From contig JACEST010000002.1 of the NCBI GenBank assembly GCA_013911715.1, positions 1 through 51,938 of the forward strand: a stretch of 51,938 nucleotides of DNA, written 5' to 3'. Under the pieces are notes generated by a model. The model was not told where the DNA came from. It did no database searches and worked only from the letters and a program-made list of their open reading frames with translations. This document shows, one piece after another, positions 41,426 through 49,312 of the stretch (its first letter is position 1; each line of letters opens with the position of its first letter). Position numbers and translations under genes: made by a program. Origin of the DNA: Sphingopyxis sp. GTDB taxonomy: Bacteria; Pseudomonadota; Alphaproteobacteria; Sphingomonadales; Sphingomonadaceae.

Positions 41426-43237
41426 TTACCACCCCTTCGCCGCGCCCTTATTCTGCTCTTTCAGCCATTCGAGCAGCGGCGCGAAATATTCGAGCATCGG
41501 TTTGCCCGACATTTCGCGGGTGCCGGTGAAGGCCTCGAGCGCATCGGGCCAGGGCTTCGACGCGCCCAGTTCGAGCATCGCATTGAGCTTCGCGCCGACG
41601 TCCTTATTGCCATAAAAGGAACAGCGGTGGAGCGGGCCTTTCCAGCCCGCTGCGTCGCACGCCGCCTTGTAGAATTGGAATTGCAGCACGCGCGCGAGGA
41701 AATAGCGGGCATAGGGGGTGTTGCCGGGGATATGATATTTGGCACCCGGATCGAAGCTGTCCGTCTGCCGCTCAACCGGCGGGGTAATCCCTTGATATTG
41801 CAGCCGCAGCGCACTCCACGCCTGATTATAGCCCGCAGGCTTGATCGTCCCCGAAAACACGCCCCAGCGCCATTTGTCGACGAGCAGGCCGAAGGGCAGA
41901 AACGCCACCTTGTCCATCGCCTGGCGCAGCAAGAGGCCGGTGTCCTTGTCCGCGCCCGGCACCTTGTCAGCGTCGAGCAGGCCGATCTGGACCAGATAAT
42001 CGGGCGTGATCGACAGCGCGAGCATGTCGCCGATGGCTTCGTGAAAACCGTCGTTGGCGCCGTTCAAATGGAGGAAGCTTTTATCATTATAGGCGCGCTG
42101 GTAATAATTATGGCCGAGTTCATGGTGCACCGTGATGAAATCATCCGTGTTGACCTTGATGCACATTTTGATGCGCAAATCATCCTTGTTATCAAGGTTC
42201 CACGCGCTGGCGTGGCAGATGACCTCGCGGTCGGCGGGCTTCAGAAACTGCGAGCGCGTCCAGAAGGTTTCGGGCAGCGGCGCGAGGCCGAGCGAGGTGA
42301 AAAAGCCTTCGCCATATTTGACCATGTCGATCGGCGTCTTGCCCTTCGCGGTCAAGAGCTCGCCAATGTCATAGCCGATGTCGCCAGCGCCCGGCGGCGC
42401 GACGAGGTCGTAAATGCCGCCCCATTCCTGTGCCCACATATTGCCGAGCAGGTCGGCGCGGATCGCACCGGTCTTGGGCTGAACCGCGTCGCCATATTTG
42501 GTGTTGAGCTTGCCGCGGACAAAGGTGTGAAGCTCGTCATAGAGCGGTTTCACGTCGAGCCACAGCTGGTCCATCGTCTGGCCAAATTGTTCGACCGGCA
42601 TGTCGTAATTGGAACGCCACAGCGCGCCGGTGTCGGCAAAGCCCAGCTCGCGCGCGCCGTCTTTGGCGATGCTGGCGAGTTTGACATAGTCCGCCTTCAT
42701 CGGCTTGCCGACATTATCGTGCCAGCTGGCCCACATTTCCTTAAGCTCTTCGGGGTTGCGGTTGGTCCCCATTTCGGCCTCGATATCCGAGCCACTGATG
42801 GGTTGGCCGCGCAGCGTGCCCTTGCCCTTGCCATAGAGCGAGCCGAGCTTGGTCGCGATGGTGGCAAGCTCCGCCGCCGCACCGTCGCGCGTTGGGGCGG
42901 GCAGGACGAGGCCGGTGCGCAGCATCAGCAATTTGCGCTTGGTTTCGGCGTCGAGCCCCGCCGCCTGATCATATTTCGCCGCCGCGAGCGCGAGGTTGAC
43001 CTGGAGCTTGGTGTCTTCCTCACCCTGCTGCGCCGCCAGCGCGTCGGTGTCGTCGGTGATGAAGGTGTTGTTGATCCAATAGACTTTGGACGCACGGTTC
43101 GATTGGGCGAGCAGCTTGGTCTCGGCGTCGGCGACAAAGGCCTTGGCATCGGCGGCAGTGGGCGCAGCATCTTGCGCGTTCGCGGGTGCGGCGGCGAGCG
43201 CCAGGCCAAGCGCCAGCGCGGAAACGAAGTTTTTCAT
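41426..43237 (-). CDS. M2-family peptidyl-dipeptidase (ACE-like)
   Basis: A 603-residue secreted zinc dipeptidase with signal peptide MKNFVSALALGLALAAAPANA. The gluzincin motif is H372-E-L-G-H376 (in TVHHELGHNYY), with the third ligand Glu400 in GFHEAIGD. It is a bacterial relative of angiotensin-converting enzyme, trimming C-terminal dipeptides of periplasmic peptides. I chose the ATG at 43237 so that the signal peptide is at the start. Confidence 0.93.
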   Translation of the reverse strand: MKNFVSALALGLALAAAPANAQDAAPTAADAKAFVADAETKLLAQSNRASKVYWINNTFITDDTDALAAQQGEEDTKLQVNLALAAAKYDQAAGLDAETKRKLLMLRTGLVLPAPTRDGAAAELATIATKLGSLYGKGKGTLRGQPISGSDIEAEMGTNRNPEELKEMWASWHDNVGKPMKADYVKLASIAKDGARELGFADTGALWRSNYDMPVEQFGQTMDQLWLDVKPLYDELHTFVRGKLNTKYGDAVQPKTGAIRADLLGNMWAQEWGGIYDLVAPPGAGDIGYDIGELLTAKGKTPIDMVKYGEGFFTSLGLAPLPETFWTRSQFLKPADREVICHASAWNLDNKDDLRIKMCIKVNTDDFITVHHELGHNYYQRAYNDKSFLHLNGANDGFHEAIGDMLALSITPDYLVQIGLLDADKVPGADKDTGLLLRQAMDKVAFLPFGLLVDKWRWGVFSGTIKPAGYNQAWSALRLQYQGITPPVERQTDSFDPGAKYHIPGNTPYARYFLARVLQFQFYKAACDAAGWKGPLHRCSFYGNKDVGAKLNAMLELGASKPWPDALEAFTGTREMSGKPMLEYFAPLLEWLKEQNKGAAKGW

Positions 43238-43292
43238 TAATGTGGTTCCCCGGCTCGTTAATCTTGACAGCTCAAACGCTGTTCCAATTTTC

Positions 43293-43386
43293 GTCATGTT
43301 GGCTCAGCGATGGCCTCGCTGTTTCAGCATCTATGGCGCATTGTGGCAACCCCGCTCCATAGACCCTGAAACAAGTTCAGGGTGAC
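43293..43386. repeat. Palindromic repeat, family B, diverged copy
   Basis: GACCCTGAAACAAGTTCAGG (about 43362-43381) is a good right arm. The left side (GTCATGTTGGCTCAGC onward, about 43294) is a degenerate match to the family B arm, so this copy is decayed. It lies upstream of the M2 gene. The rest of 43238-43454 has nothing I can support. Confidence 0.6.
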
Positions 43387-43454
43387 GGCAATGAATGCCA
43401 ATCAAGCCGTCGCATCGACAGAAGGGCACGGCTATTCGACGAACAGCGAAAACT

Positions 43455-44210
43455 TCAAGCGGTCAGGAATTCGGCGATTGCCGCGCCCAGCGCTGCCTCG
43501 GTCACGCTCGACATGTGGGTGCCCGGCACCTCGACATAGCGGGCATCGTGCAAGGCGTTGGCGAGGTCGGGCGCGCTGCCATTGTCGCGGTCGTCGGCCC
43601 CGCACACCACCAGTGTTGGCATGGTTACGCGCGCGAGCAGTGCGGGATCGGTATCGGTAAAGCTGTGCAGCAAATGCGATGCCGCGATGCGGTCGACGCC
43701 CATGGTTTTCATAAACTGGATCGCCAGCCATATGTCATCGCCGCGCTTCGCCGTGTCGAACCCGGCGATGGCGCGGTGAAAGAAATCGCCGCGCCGCTGC
43801 CACCCTGCCAGCCCGCTGAGTCCCATGCCGCCGAGGATCAGGCGGCGAGGCCGGAGCCCGCCGACCACGGCGCGGATGCTGGTCCGCGCGCCGAGCGAAA
43901 ATCCGCCGAGATCAAAATGATCAAGCGCCAGATGGTCGATCAGGTCGGTGAGATCATCGACCAGCACATCGGGCGGATAATGGACCGCATCATGCGGCGC
44001 ACCGCTGTCGCCATGGGCGCGCAGATCGGGCATGATAACGCGGTAGCCCGCCGCCTCAATACGCGCGGCATGGCCGAATTTAATCCAGTTGACGGTGGCG
44101 CTCGAAAACAGGCCGTGGAGCAGGATGACGGGCGGCCCATCGCCCAGTTCGCGCCAGACGAGCGATATGCCGTCGCGCGCGGCGAAGCGGTGGCGGGTGG
44201 GGTCGGTCAC
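43455..44210 (-). CDS. Alpha/beta-hydrolase
   Basis: A 251-residue hydrolase with the oxyanion-hole HG (LLHGLFSS), nucleophile Ser105 in DLGGFSLGARTS, an acid in CGADDRDNG and a catalytic His in PGTHMSSV. Substrate unknown. Its GTG start at 44210 overlaps the stop of the VapC gene (44207-44210), so it appears co-transcribed with the toxin-antitoxin genes, an unusual third member. Confidence 0.82.
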   Translation of the reverse strand: MTDPTRHRFAARDGISLVWRELGDGPPVILLHGLFSSATVNWIKFGHAARIEAAGYRVIMPDLRAHGDSGAPHDAVHYPPDVLVDDLTDLIDHLALDHFDLGGFSLGARTSIRAVVGGLRPRRLILGGMGLSGLAGWQRRGDFFHRAIAGFDTAKRGDDIWLAIQFMKTMGVDRIAASHLLHSFTDTDPALLARVTMPTLVVCGADDRDNGSAPDLANALHDARYVEVPGTHMSSVTEAALGAAIAEFLTA

Positions 44211-44608
44211 AATGTTTCAACCGCAACGGTGAGGCCCGATGCCCTGACCTTGCCGATCAGCCGTTCGTCTGCCGACACCAACGCGATGCCGCGTTGCCGC
44301 GCGAGTGCCAGATATACACAATCATACACGGGATGCCCCAAGCTGATGGCAAGATCGAGCGCGTTGTGCATCAAATCTGGCGAGGCAACCCGTTCGCCAA
44401 TCATCCTGTCCAAAATCGGCATCACGGACAGCGCGGATTGCCCGTCGATGTCGCCCTGCATTGTCTTGCGCCAAAGACCATTGGCGACCTCTGACCAGAG
44501 CAAGTCAGGCGCGATCAGGTCGTTGGAGCGAGCGATCTCAAGCGCTGCTTCGGTTCCGGTTTCATCAACCAACCATTTGAATGCCACGCTGGCATCGACC
44601 ACTTTCAC
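44207..44608 (-). CDS. VapC-type PIN-domain toxin
   Basis: A 133-residue PIN-domain ribonuclease. The acidic residues are Asp5 (in MKVVDASVAFKWL), a Glu in LLWSEVANGLW and Asp in YDCVYLALARQ, plus ALVSADERLI. VapC toxins cleave tRNA or rRNA. Its ATG overlaps the stop of the upstream antitoxin (ATGA at 44605-44608), the classic arrangement, and it overlaps the hydrolase gene downstream. Confidence 0.88.
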   Translation of the reverse strand: MKVVDASVAFKWLVDETGTEAALEIARSNDLIAPDLLWSEVANGLWRKTMQGDIDGQSALSVMPILDRMIGERVASPDLMHNALDLAISLGHPVYDCVYLALARQRGIALVSADERLIGKVRASGLTVAVETL

Positions 44609-44841
44609 CGCTTGTCGCGCTCTTCATTGATCAATCGCCAGCCCTCGACCGAACCGGGACGATTGGCGGTCAGCGCCCTTGCGCGCTCCGATAACTGCAT
44701 TTTTTCCTCTGGCGATGCCGGGCCGCCGCGTTCCAACGCAGCCCGCACTTCGGCTTCCAGCGAGCGACCATTCAAGGTCGCCAGCAATTTATATCTGTGG
44801 ATAACGGCATCATCCAGATTGCGGATCAAAATCTGTCCCAT
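44605..44841 (-). CDS. VapB/FitA-type antitoxin
   Basis: A 78-residue protein with an N-terminal ribbon-helix-helix (MGQILIRNLDDAVIHRYKLL, then ATLNGRSLEAEVRAAL) and a flexible toxin-binding tail, typical of FitA/VapB antitoxins. The ATG at 44841 was chosen because the operator-like palindrome lies only 8 bases upstream. It would neutralise the adjacent VapC and repress the operon. Confidence 0.85.
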   Translation of the reverse strand: MGQILIRNLDDAVIHRYKLLATLNGRSLEAEVRAALERGGPASPEEKMQLSERARALTANRPGSVEGWRLINEERDKR

Positions 44842-44849
44842 GCGGCAAT

Positions 44850-44866
44850 GATAGCATAATGCTATC
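44850..44866. promoter_or_regulatory. Perfect 17-base palindrome at the vapB start
   Basis: GATAGCATAATGCTATC (44850-44866) is a perfect palindrome around a central A. It lies just upstream of the vapB start, where autoregulated VapBC operons usually have their operator. It may overlap the -10 region. Confidence 0.7.
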
Positions 44867-44953
44867 GTCGCCTCAACACAGCGGGCCCACATGCGCGCGG
44901 CAGGCCCCACCTGGGCGTCGCGCCGCACAGGCATCCGCTAAACAGCTCGCCCT

Positions 44954-45601
44954 TTATCGCGCCACCAGCCCCTTTTGCTCCATCCGCCATCGGGCCATTT
45001 CGATGCGGTCTTGCCCGAAAAAGGGCTCGTCATCGAACAGAAGCGTTGGCACGCCCCAATGACCGGCGGCTTCGAGCGCGGCCTGATTGGCGTGGATTTC
45101 GGCGTCGAGCGTTTCGGCATCGGACGCGGCTTCGGCTTCCAGCTCAGCAAAGTCGAGGTCCGCGCGGTTTGCGGCACCGGCAAGGTGATCGCCTTCATGC
45201 CAGTCCTCCTGACCACCCCAAATGAGCATGCCGACCTCGTGACAAAAGGCGAGGCTTTTGCCCCGCCGCGCCGCCGCTTGCCCCAGCCGGGTGAGGCGGA
45301 AGATATGCGGCTGCTCCGCCGATATTTCGCGCGTCATCACATTCTGGACGATCGGGTCGGGGCGCGGCAGGCCGAATGGGATGGCATGAAACTGCGCCAC
45401 GCGCACCATGTCGCGAAAGGTGTAGCCCAGCCAGTTGGGGTGGTTTTTTTCAAAGAAATCGGGCTGGCGGATCGCGAGCGGATAGACCGGACGAACGATG
45501 ATATCGACGTCATGGCTTTCGGCGAGCGCGCGATACCGCCCGATAGCAAGATAGCTGTAGGGCGAGCGAAAGGACCAGAAGAGGTCGGCGGTGAGGGTCA
45601 T
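44954..45601 (-). CDS. DsbA-fold 2-hydroxychromene-2-carboxylate isomerase family protein
   Basis: A 215-residue thioredoxin-fold protein of the HCCA-isomerase / GST-kappa group. The N-terminus LFWSFRSPYSYLAIGRYR holds the glutathione-site serine region, and GVPTLLFDDEPFFGQDRIE is the usual C-terminal segment. There is no CxxC, so it is not an oxidase. In pathways it isomerises aromatic degradation intermediates with glutathione, but no such genes are nearby; the substrate is unknown. Confidence 0.8.
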   Translation of the reverse strand: MTLTADLFWSFRSPYSYLAIGRYRALAESHDVDIIVRPVYPLAIRQPDFFEKNHPNWLGYTFRDMVRVAQFHAIPFGLPRPDPIVQNVMTREISAEQPHIFRLTRLGQAAARRGKSLAFCHEVGMLIWGGQEDWHEGDHLAGAANRADLDFAELEAEAASDAETLDAEIHANQAALEAAGHWGVPTLLFDDEPFFGQDRIEMARWRMEQKGLVAR

Positions 45602-45683
45602 GCCACACTTGTGTCAGCCCGGTCTGGCTAACGCAACTGGCGTTATCCACGCCTTTGCATCAAAACCCTCGATCCGCTCAATC

Positions 45684-46709
45684 TCACCCCTTTTTCAAAT
45701 GCCGCCGCCCGAGCAACTCCGCGATCTGGACCGCGTTCAGCGCTGCGCCCTTGCGCAAGTTATCGGACACGCACCAAAAGGCGAGGCCGTTGTCGACGGT
45801 CGAGTCATCGCGTACGCGGCTGACGAAGGTAGCATAATCGCCGACGCATTCGACCGGGGTGATATAGCCGCCGTCTTCGCGCTTATCGACGAGCATCACG
45901 CCGGGGGCCTCGCGCAGGATGCGCTGGGCGTCTTCGGCGCTGAGTTCATTTTCAAATTCGACATGCACCGCCTCCGAATGGCCAACGAACACCGGCACGC
46001 GGACGCAGGTGGCAACGACCTTCACCTTGGGGTCGAGGATCTTCTTGGTTTCGACCACCATCTTCCATTCTTCCTTGGTCGAACCATCGTCGAGGAATTT
46101 GTCGATGTGCGGGATGACGTTGAAGGCGATCTGCTTCGTGAATTTCTGCACATCCTTTTCATCGCCGACGAAAATCTGGCGCGTCTGGTTCCACAGCTCG
46201 TCCATCCCTGCCTTGCCCGCGCCGCTGACCGATTGATAGGTCGCGACAACGACGCGCTTGATCGTGGCAACATCGTGGAGCGGCTTCAATGCGACGACCA
46301 TCTGTGCGGTCGAGCAATTGGGGTTGGCGATAATATTCTTGCGCTTGTAACCGTCGATTGCGTCGGGGTTCACCTCGGGCACGATCAAGGGCACATCGGG
46401 GTCCATGCGGTACAGCGACGAGTTATCGATCACGACGCAGCCCGCCGCCGCCGCGCGCGGAGCGTGGATTGCGGTCGCTTCCGACCCGATGGCAAAGATC
46501 GCCAAGTCCCAGCCGGTGAAATCGAAATTCTCGATATTCTGGCATTTCACGGTGCGGCCACTGTCGCCAATTTCGACATCCTCGCCCTGGCTGCGCGACG
46601 AGGCGAGCGCGGCGAGTTCGGCAATCGGGAATTCGCGCTCTGTGAGAATCGCGAGTATTTCGCGCCCGACATTGCCCGTGGCTCCGGCGACGGCGATACG
46701 ATAACCCAT
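45684..46709 (-). CDS. asd: Aspartate-semialdehyde dehydrogenase
   Basis: A 341-residue NADPH-dependent enzyme in lysine, threonine and methionine synthesis. The nucleotide-binding GATGNVGREIL (9-19) and catalytic Cys132 in IIANPNCSTAQMVVALKP are clear. It reduces aspartyl-phosphate to aspartate semialdehyde. Full length and intact. A palindromic repeat lies between it and rplS. Confidence 0.97.
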   Translation of the reverse strand: MGYRIAVAGATGNVGREILAILTEREFPIAELAALASSRSQGEDVEIGDSGRTVKCQNIENFDFTGWDLAIFAIGSEATAIHAPRAAAAGCVVIDNSSLYRMDPDVPLIVPEVNPDAIDGYKRKNIIANPNCSTAQMVVALKPLHDVATIKRVVVATYQSVSGAGKAGMDELWNQTRQIFVGDEKDVQKFTKQIAFNVIPHIDKFLDDGSTKEEWKMVVETKKILDPKVKVVATCVRVPVFVGHSEAVHVEFENELSAEDAQRILREAPGVMLVDKREDGGYITPVECVGDYATFVSRVRDDSTVDNGLAFWCVSDNLRKGAALNAVQIAELLGRRHLKKG

Positions 46710-46733
46710 GGTAACAGCCTTCTTTCAATAAAC

Positions 46734-46865
46734 CCGTTCGCCCTGAGGAGGGGCTGAGCCTGTCGAAGCCCCATCTCGAAGGGCTTTGCGCGCTGGCCGG
46801 CCCTTCGAGACACCATTTTGCCCTTCGACAAGCTCAGGGACAAAATGGCTCCTCAGGGGGAACGG
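46734..46865. repeat. Composite palindromic repeat (family F)
   Basis: Two outer arms (CGTTCGCCCTGAGGAG near 46737 and CTCCTCAGGGGGAACGG near 46849) enclose the inner pair CCATTTTG/CAAAATGG and copies of CCTGTCGAAG / CTTCGACAAGCTCAGGG. It fills the asd-rplS gap. A related half is at 51521-51590. Confidence 0.7.
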
Positions 46866-46883
46866 AGGTGGAAATCGATCTGA

Positions 46884-46930
46884 CATAAACGAAAACGGCC
46901 GGGGCCGCATTAGAGCGGAACCGGCCGTTT
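46884..46930 (-). terminator. Terminator after rplS
   Basis: AAACGGCCGG (46893-46902) and CCGGCCGTTT (46921-46930) form a 10-bp stem with an 18-base loop. On the minus strand it is followed by T-rich bases ending near 46884. It closes the trmD-rplS transcript. Confidence 0.75.
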
Positions 46931-46976
46931 GTGGAAGCTGCAAAAGCTGGGGTGTGAGAGCGTTTGCCCTTTCCCC

Positions 46977-47348
46977 TCAGCTGGCGTCCGACCGGTTGTC
47001 GCGGCGCTCGGCAATACGCGCCGATTTGCCAGTGCGTCCGCGCAGATAATAGAGTTTCGCACGGCGCACCGCGCCCTTGCGAACAACAGTGATGCTGTCG
47101 ATGTTGGGCGAATAGAGCGGGAAGACGCGCTCGACGCCTTCACCGAACGACATTTTGCGCACGGTGAAGTTTGATCCCATGCCCTTGTTCGAGCGCGCGA
47201 TGCACACGCCTTCGAAATTCTGGACGCGGGTGCGTTCGCCTTCGACCACTTTCACGCCAACCTTCAGCGTGTCGCCGGGACGGAATTCGGGCAGCGCCTT
47301 GGCGGCCTTGGCAATTTCTTCGGCTTCAATCGTCTGGATGAGGTTCAT
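46977..47348 (-). CDS. rplS: 50S ribosomal protein L19
   Basis: A 123-residue L19. It begins [20 protein letters not shown], with [20 protein letters not shown] and the core [15 protein letters not shown]. It sits at the subunit interface. It follows trmD by 6 bases, as in the standard rpsP-rimM-trmD-rplS order. AGAGGG is its ribosome-binding site, overlapping the trmD stop. Confidence 0.98.
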   Translation of the reverse strand: MNLIQTIEAEEIAKAAKALPEFRPGDTLKVGVKVVEGERTRVQNFEGVCIARSNKGMGSNFTVRKMSFGEGVERVFPLYSPNIDSITVVRKGAVRRAKLYYLRGRTGKSARIAERRDNRSDAS

Positions 47349-47354
47349 GACCCT

Positions 47355-48191
47355 CTAGTCCTTATCTTCACGCCGCGCGCCAGAGGCAGGTCGGGCCCGA
47401 GCGCCGATATGGCGCTCCCAAAGGTCCGGCCTGCGTAACCGTGTATGATCCTCCGCCTGCCGTTTCCGCCAGGCCGCGATCTTCGCATGATCCCCCGATC
47501 GCAGCACTTCGGGGATCGTGCGCCCTTCCCACTCAGCGGGCCGGGTATAGTGCGGATATTCGAGCAAACCGTGTTCAAACGATTCGTCATCCCCACTGGA
47601 AGCCGCGCCCATTACGCCGGGAAGCAGCCGAATGCAAGCATCGAGCAGCATCAGCGCCGCGACCTCGCCTCCCGACAAGATGATGTCGCCCATGCTGACC
47701 TGTTCGATGGCCGGGCGGGCGTCGAACAGCCGTTCGTCAAGGCCTTCGAACCGCCCGCACAGGATGATGACGCCGGGGCCTTGGGCCAGTTCGCGGACGC
47801 GGGCTTGGGTGATCGGGGTGCCGCGCGGCGTCATGGCGAGGATGGGGAGAGTCTCCCTCTCCCCTTCAGGGGAGAGGGCCGGGGAGAGGGGGAGTCCGGT
47901 CGAACCAGTTGACTCCCCCTCTCCCAACCCTCTCCCCTGAAGGGGAGAGGGCTTCTTGGTCGCCACCGCATCCACCGCCCGTGCCAGCACATCGGCGCGC
48001 AGCACCATCCCCGCCCCGCCGCCCGCCGGTGTATCATCCACCGTGCGGTGCTTGTCGGTGGCAAAATCGCGAATGTTGGTGGCCGCGCACGACCAAATCC
48101 CTTCGCTCAGCGCGCGCCCCGCCATGCTGTGTCCCAGCGGCCCGGGGAACATGTCGGGATAAAGCGTGAGGATGTGGGCGGCGAAAGTCAT
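47355..48191 (-). CDS. trmD: tRNA (guanine37-N1)-methyltransferase with an internal repeat-derived insert
   Basis: A 278-residue SPOUT enzyme methylating G37 of tRNAs next to the anticodon, needed for reading-frame maintenance. Landmarks are [14 protein letters not shown] (about 7-20), [36 protein letters not shown] and [20 protein letters not shown]. Usual TrmD is about 240 residues. Here about 33 extra residues (81-113, [13 protein letters not shown] to [12 protein letters not shown]) are encoded by a palindromic repeat (47855-47951) inserted in frame between the helix and strand before the SAM knot. No stop arises, so the enzyme probably tolerates it. Confidence 0.93.
   Translation of the reverse strand: MTFAAHILTLYPDMFPGPLGHSMAGRALSEGIWSCAATNIRDFATDKHRTVDDTPAGGGAGMVLRADVLARAVDAVATKKPSPLQGRGLGEGESTGSTGLPLSPALSPEGERETLPILAMTPRGTPITQARVRELAQGPGVIILCGRFEGLDERLFDARPAIEQVSMGDIILSGGEVAALMLLDACIRLLPGVMGAASSGDDESFEHGLLEYPHYTRPAEWEGRTIPEVLRSGDHAKIAAWRKRQAEDHTRLRRPDLWERHIGARARPASGARREDKD
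47855..47951. repeat. Palindromic repeat inserted in frame within trmD (family G)
   Basis: The left arm (47855-47896, starting CCCTCTCCCCTTCAGGGGAG) and the right arm (47911-47951) are near-perfect inverted repeats of about 41 bases around a 14-base centre. Each arm itself contains an inner fold-back. The minus-strand reading gives [13 protein letters not shown] and [12 protein letters not shown], low-complexity peptides. Such repeats are normally between genes. Confidence 0.9.
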
Positions 48192-48192
48192 G

Positions 48193-48525
48193 TCATTCCA
48201 AGTTGTGCCGCTGCATCGCTACTTTTCGGTTCCTCAACCGCCACCGGAGAGCACAGAAATTGATCATGAGGATCATGGCAAACCCAACGCCGTCCTCGAC
48301 ACGCCAGCCATTAATCCAATCGAACGGTGAATGCGTTTCGCTTGTGAATAAGGACGCCAGCATAAGAACGGAGAGCGGTGCGATCGACGCAATTCCCACA
48401 GCCAAAAGCCAATGCAGCGCCAGCCGCTGCCTTTGAGGCATGATAGCCGAAAGCGCCAAGCTGATCGGCAACGTGAATGCGGCCACAATGAAAAATCCCG
48501 AGATCCAATCCGAATCAATCGCCAT
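48193..48525 (-). CDS. Small membrane protein in the split operon
   Basis: A 110-residue protein with three or so membrane segments ([40 protein letters not shown], and a C-terminal [16 protein letters not shown]). No family recognised. The ATG at 48525 overlaps the VapC TGA by one base (TGATG). Its stop lies one base before the trmD start, so it must be co-transcribed with trmD-rplS. It may be a passenger of the toxin-antitoxin insertion. Confidence 0.6.
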   Translation of the reverse strand: MAIDSDWISGFFIVAAFTLPISLALSAIMPQRQRLALHWLLAVGIASIAPLSVLMLASLFTSETHSPFDWINGWRVEDGVGFAMILMINFCALRWRLRNRKVAMQRHNLE

Positions 48526-48899
48526 CACATCGCCCAATTCTCAACCTTCAGCCCCGGCACATCGGCGAAATCACTTTCATTCTCGGTTACCATGATCAGG
48601 CCATGCGAGAGAGCGTGGGCCGCAATCAAGCGATCATAGCTGGCCCGCCGGAATGGCAAGCTGGTGTATGCCAGCGCCGCCTTGAAGTCGAAATCCAGTA
48701 CCGGCACTTCTTCGACAAAGGCCTGCAGTTGCTCCACTGCGGGCGGCTTGTTGTTGACCGAACCATAGGCGACCTCGGCATAAGCAATCGCCGACGTTAC
48801 CATGTCGCCAACATCGCATTCGGCAGCGCGTCGCACGACGCCTTCGTCGTCGTTCATGACCAGCGCTATGATGACGTTGCTGTCGAGCAAGTATTTCAA
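48525..48899 (-). CDS. VapC-type PIN-domain toxin
   Basis: A 124-residue PIN ribonuclease: MKYLLDSNVIIALVMNDD (first Asp), IAYAEVAYGS (Glu), YDRLIAAHALSHGLIMVTEN (Asp). Partner of the antitoxin just upstream (ATGA at 48896-48899). It lies within the interrupted ribosomal operon. Target RNA unknown. Confidence 0.88.
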   Translation of the reverse strand: MKYLLDSNVIIALVMNDDEGVVRRAAECDVGDMVTSAIAYAEVAYGSVNNKPPAVEQLQAFVEEVPVLDFDFKAALAYTSLPFRRASYDRLIAAHALSHGLIMVTENESDFADVPGLKVENWAM

Positions 48900-49261
48900 T
48901 CGTCATCGCCCCGCGCATATTTCTCCCAACGAAGCGGGCGCTCGTCGAACATGCGATCTTGCGGTTCGATGTACCGCAGGTTCGTTGCCGAGCCAGCGAC
49001 TTTGGCAATGTTGAACTTTCGCTTTGGTTGCTCAATTGGTTCATAGCTCAAGAACTGCCCGTCCTCGATGACCAGTTCCATTTCCATGCCTGCGGTCAAT
49101 TTGGTTCCCGCCGGAATTCGAACTGCAAGCGAATTGCCCGACCGAAAAACCTTGGTCGTGTGCGTTTGTTTGTCGATGCGCTCCAACCAAGGCATCGAAC
49201 CGGCCAAACGTTCGAAATCGAACTTTCGCCGTTCTTCGTTGAGATGGTTCTTGTTGGTCAT
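48896..49261 (-). CDS. VapB-type antitoxin with AbrB/MazE DNA-binding domain
   Basis: A 121-residue protein. The SpoVT/AbrB fold is TKVFRSGNSLAVRIPAGTKL and a following segment ending VIEDGQFLSY (about 36-72), preceded by a 35-residue leader and followed by a toxin-binding tail with MFDERPLRWEKYARGDDD at the end. This is a longer antitoxin than most. GGAG sits upstream of the ATG, and a pair of GTATATAC palindromes lies directly upstream as a likely operator. Confidence 0.82.
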   Translation of the reverse strand: MTNKNHLNEERRKFDFERLAGSMPWLERIDKQTHTTKVFRSGNSLAVRIPAGTKLTAGMEMELVIEDGQFLSYEPIEQPKRKFNIAKVAGSATNLRYIEPQDRMFDERPLRWEKYARGDDD

Positions 49262-49271
49262 AAGGAACTCC

Positions 49272-49292
49272 GTATATACTTAGCGTATATAC
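49272..49292. promoter_or_regulatory. Two GTATATAC palindromes upstream of the second antitoxin
   Basis: GTATATAC occurs at 49272-49279 and 49285-49292, 13 bases apart centre to centre, immediately before the antitoxin ribosome-binding site. Tandem self-complementary boxes are the usual operators of MazE/AbrB-type antitoxins, so autoregulation is likely. They probably overlap the promoter. Confidence 0.65.
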
Positions 49293-49312
49293 GTCGCCCC
49301 AAATCCTGTCAA

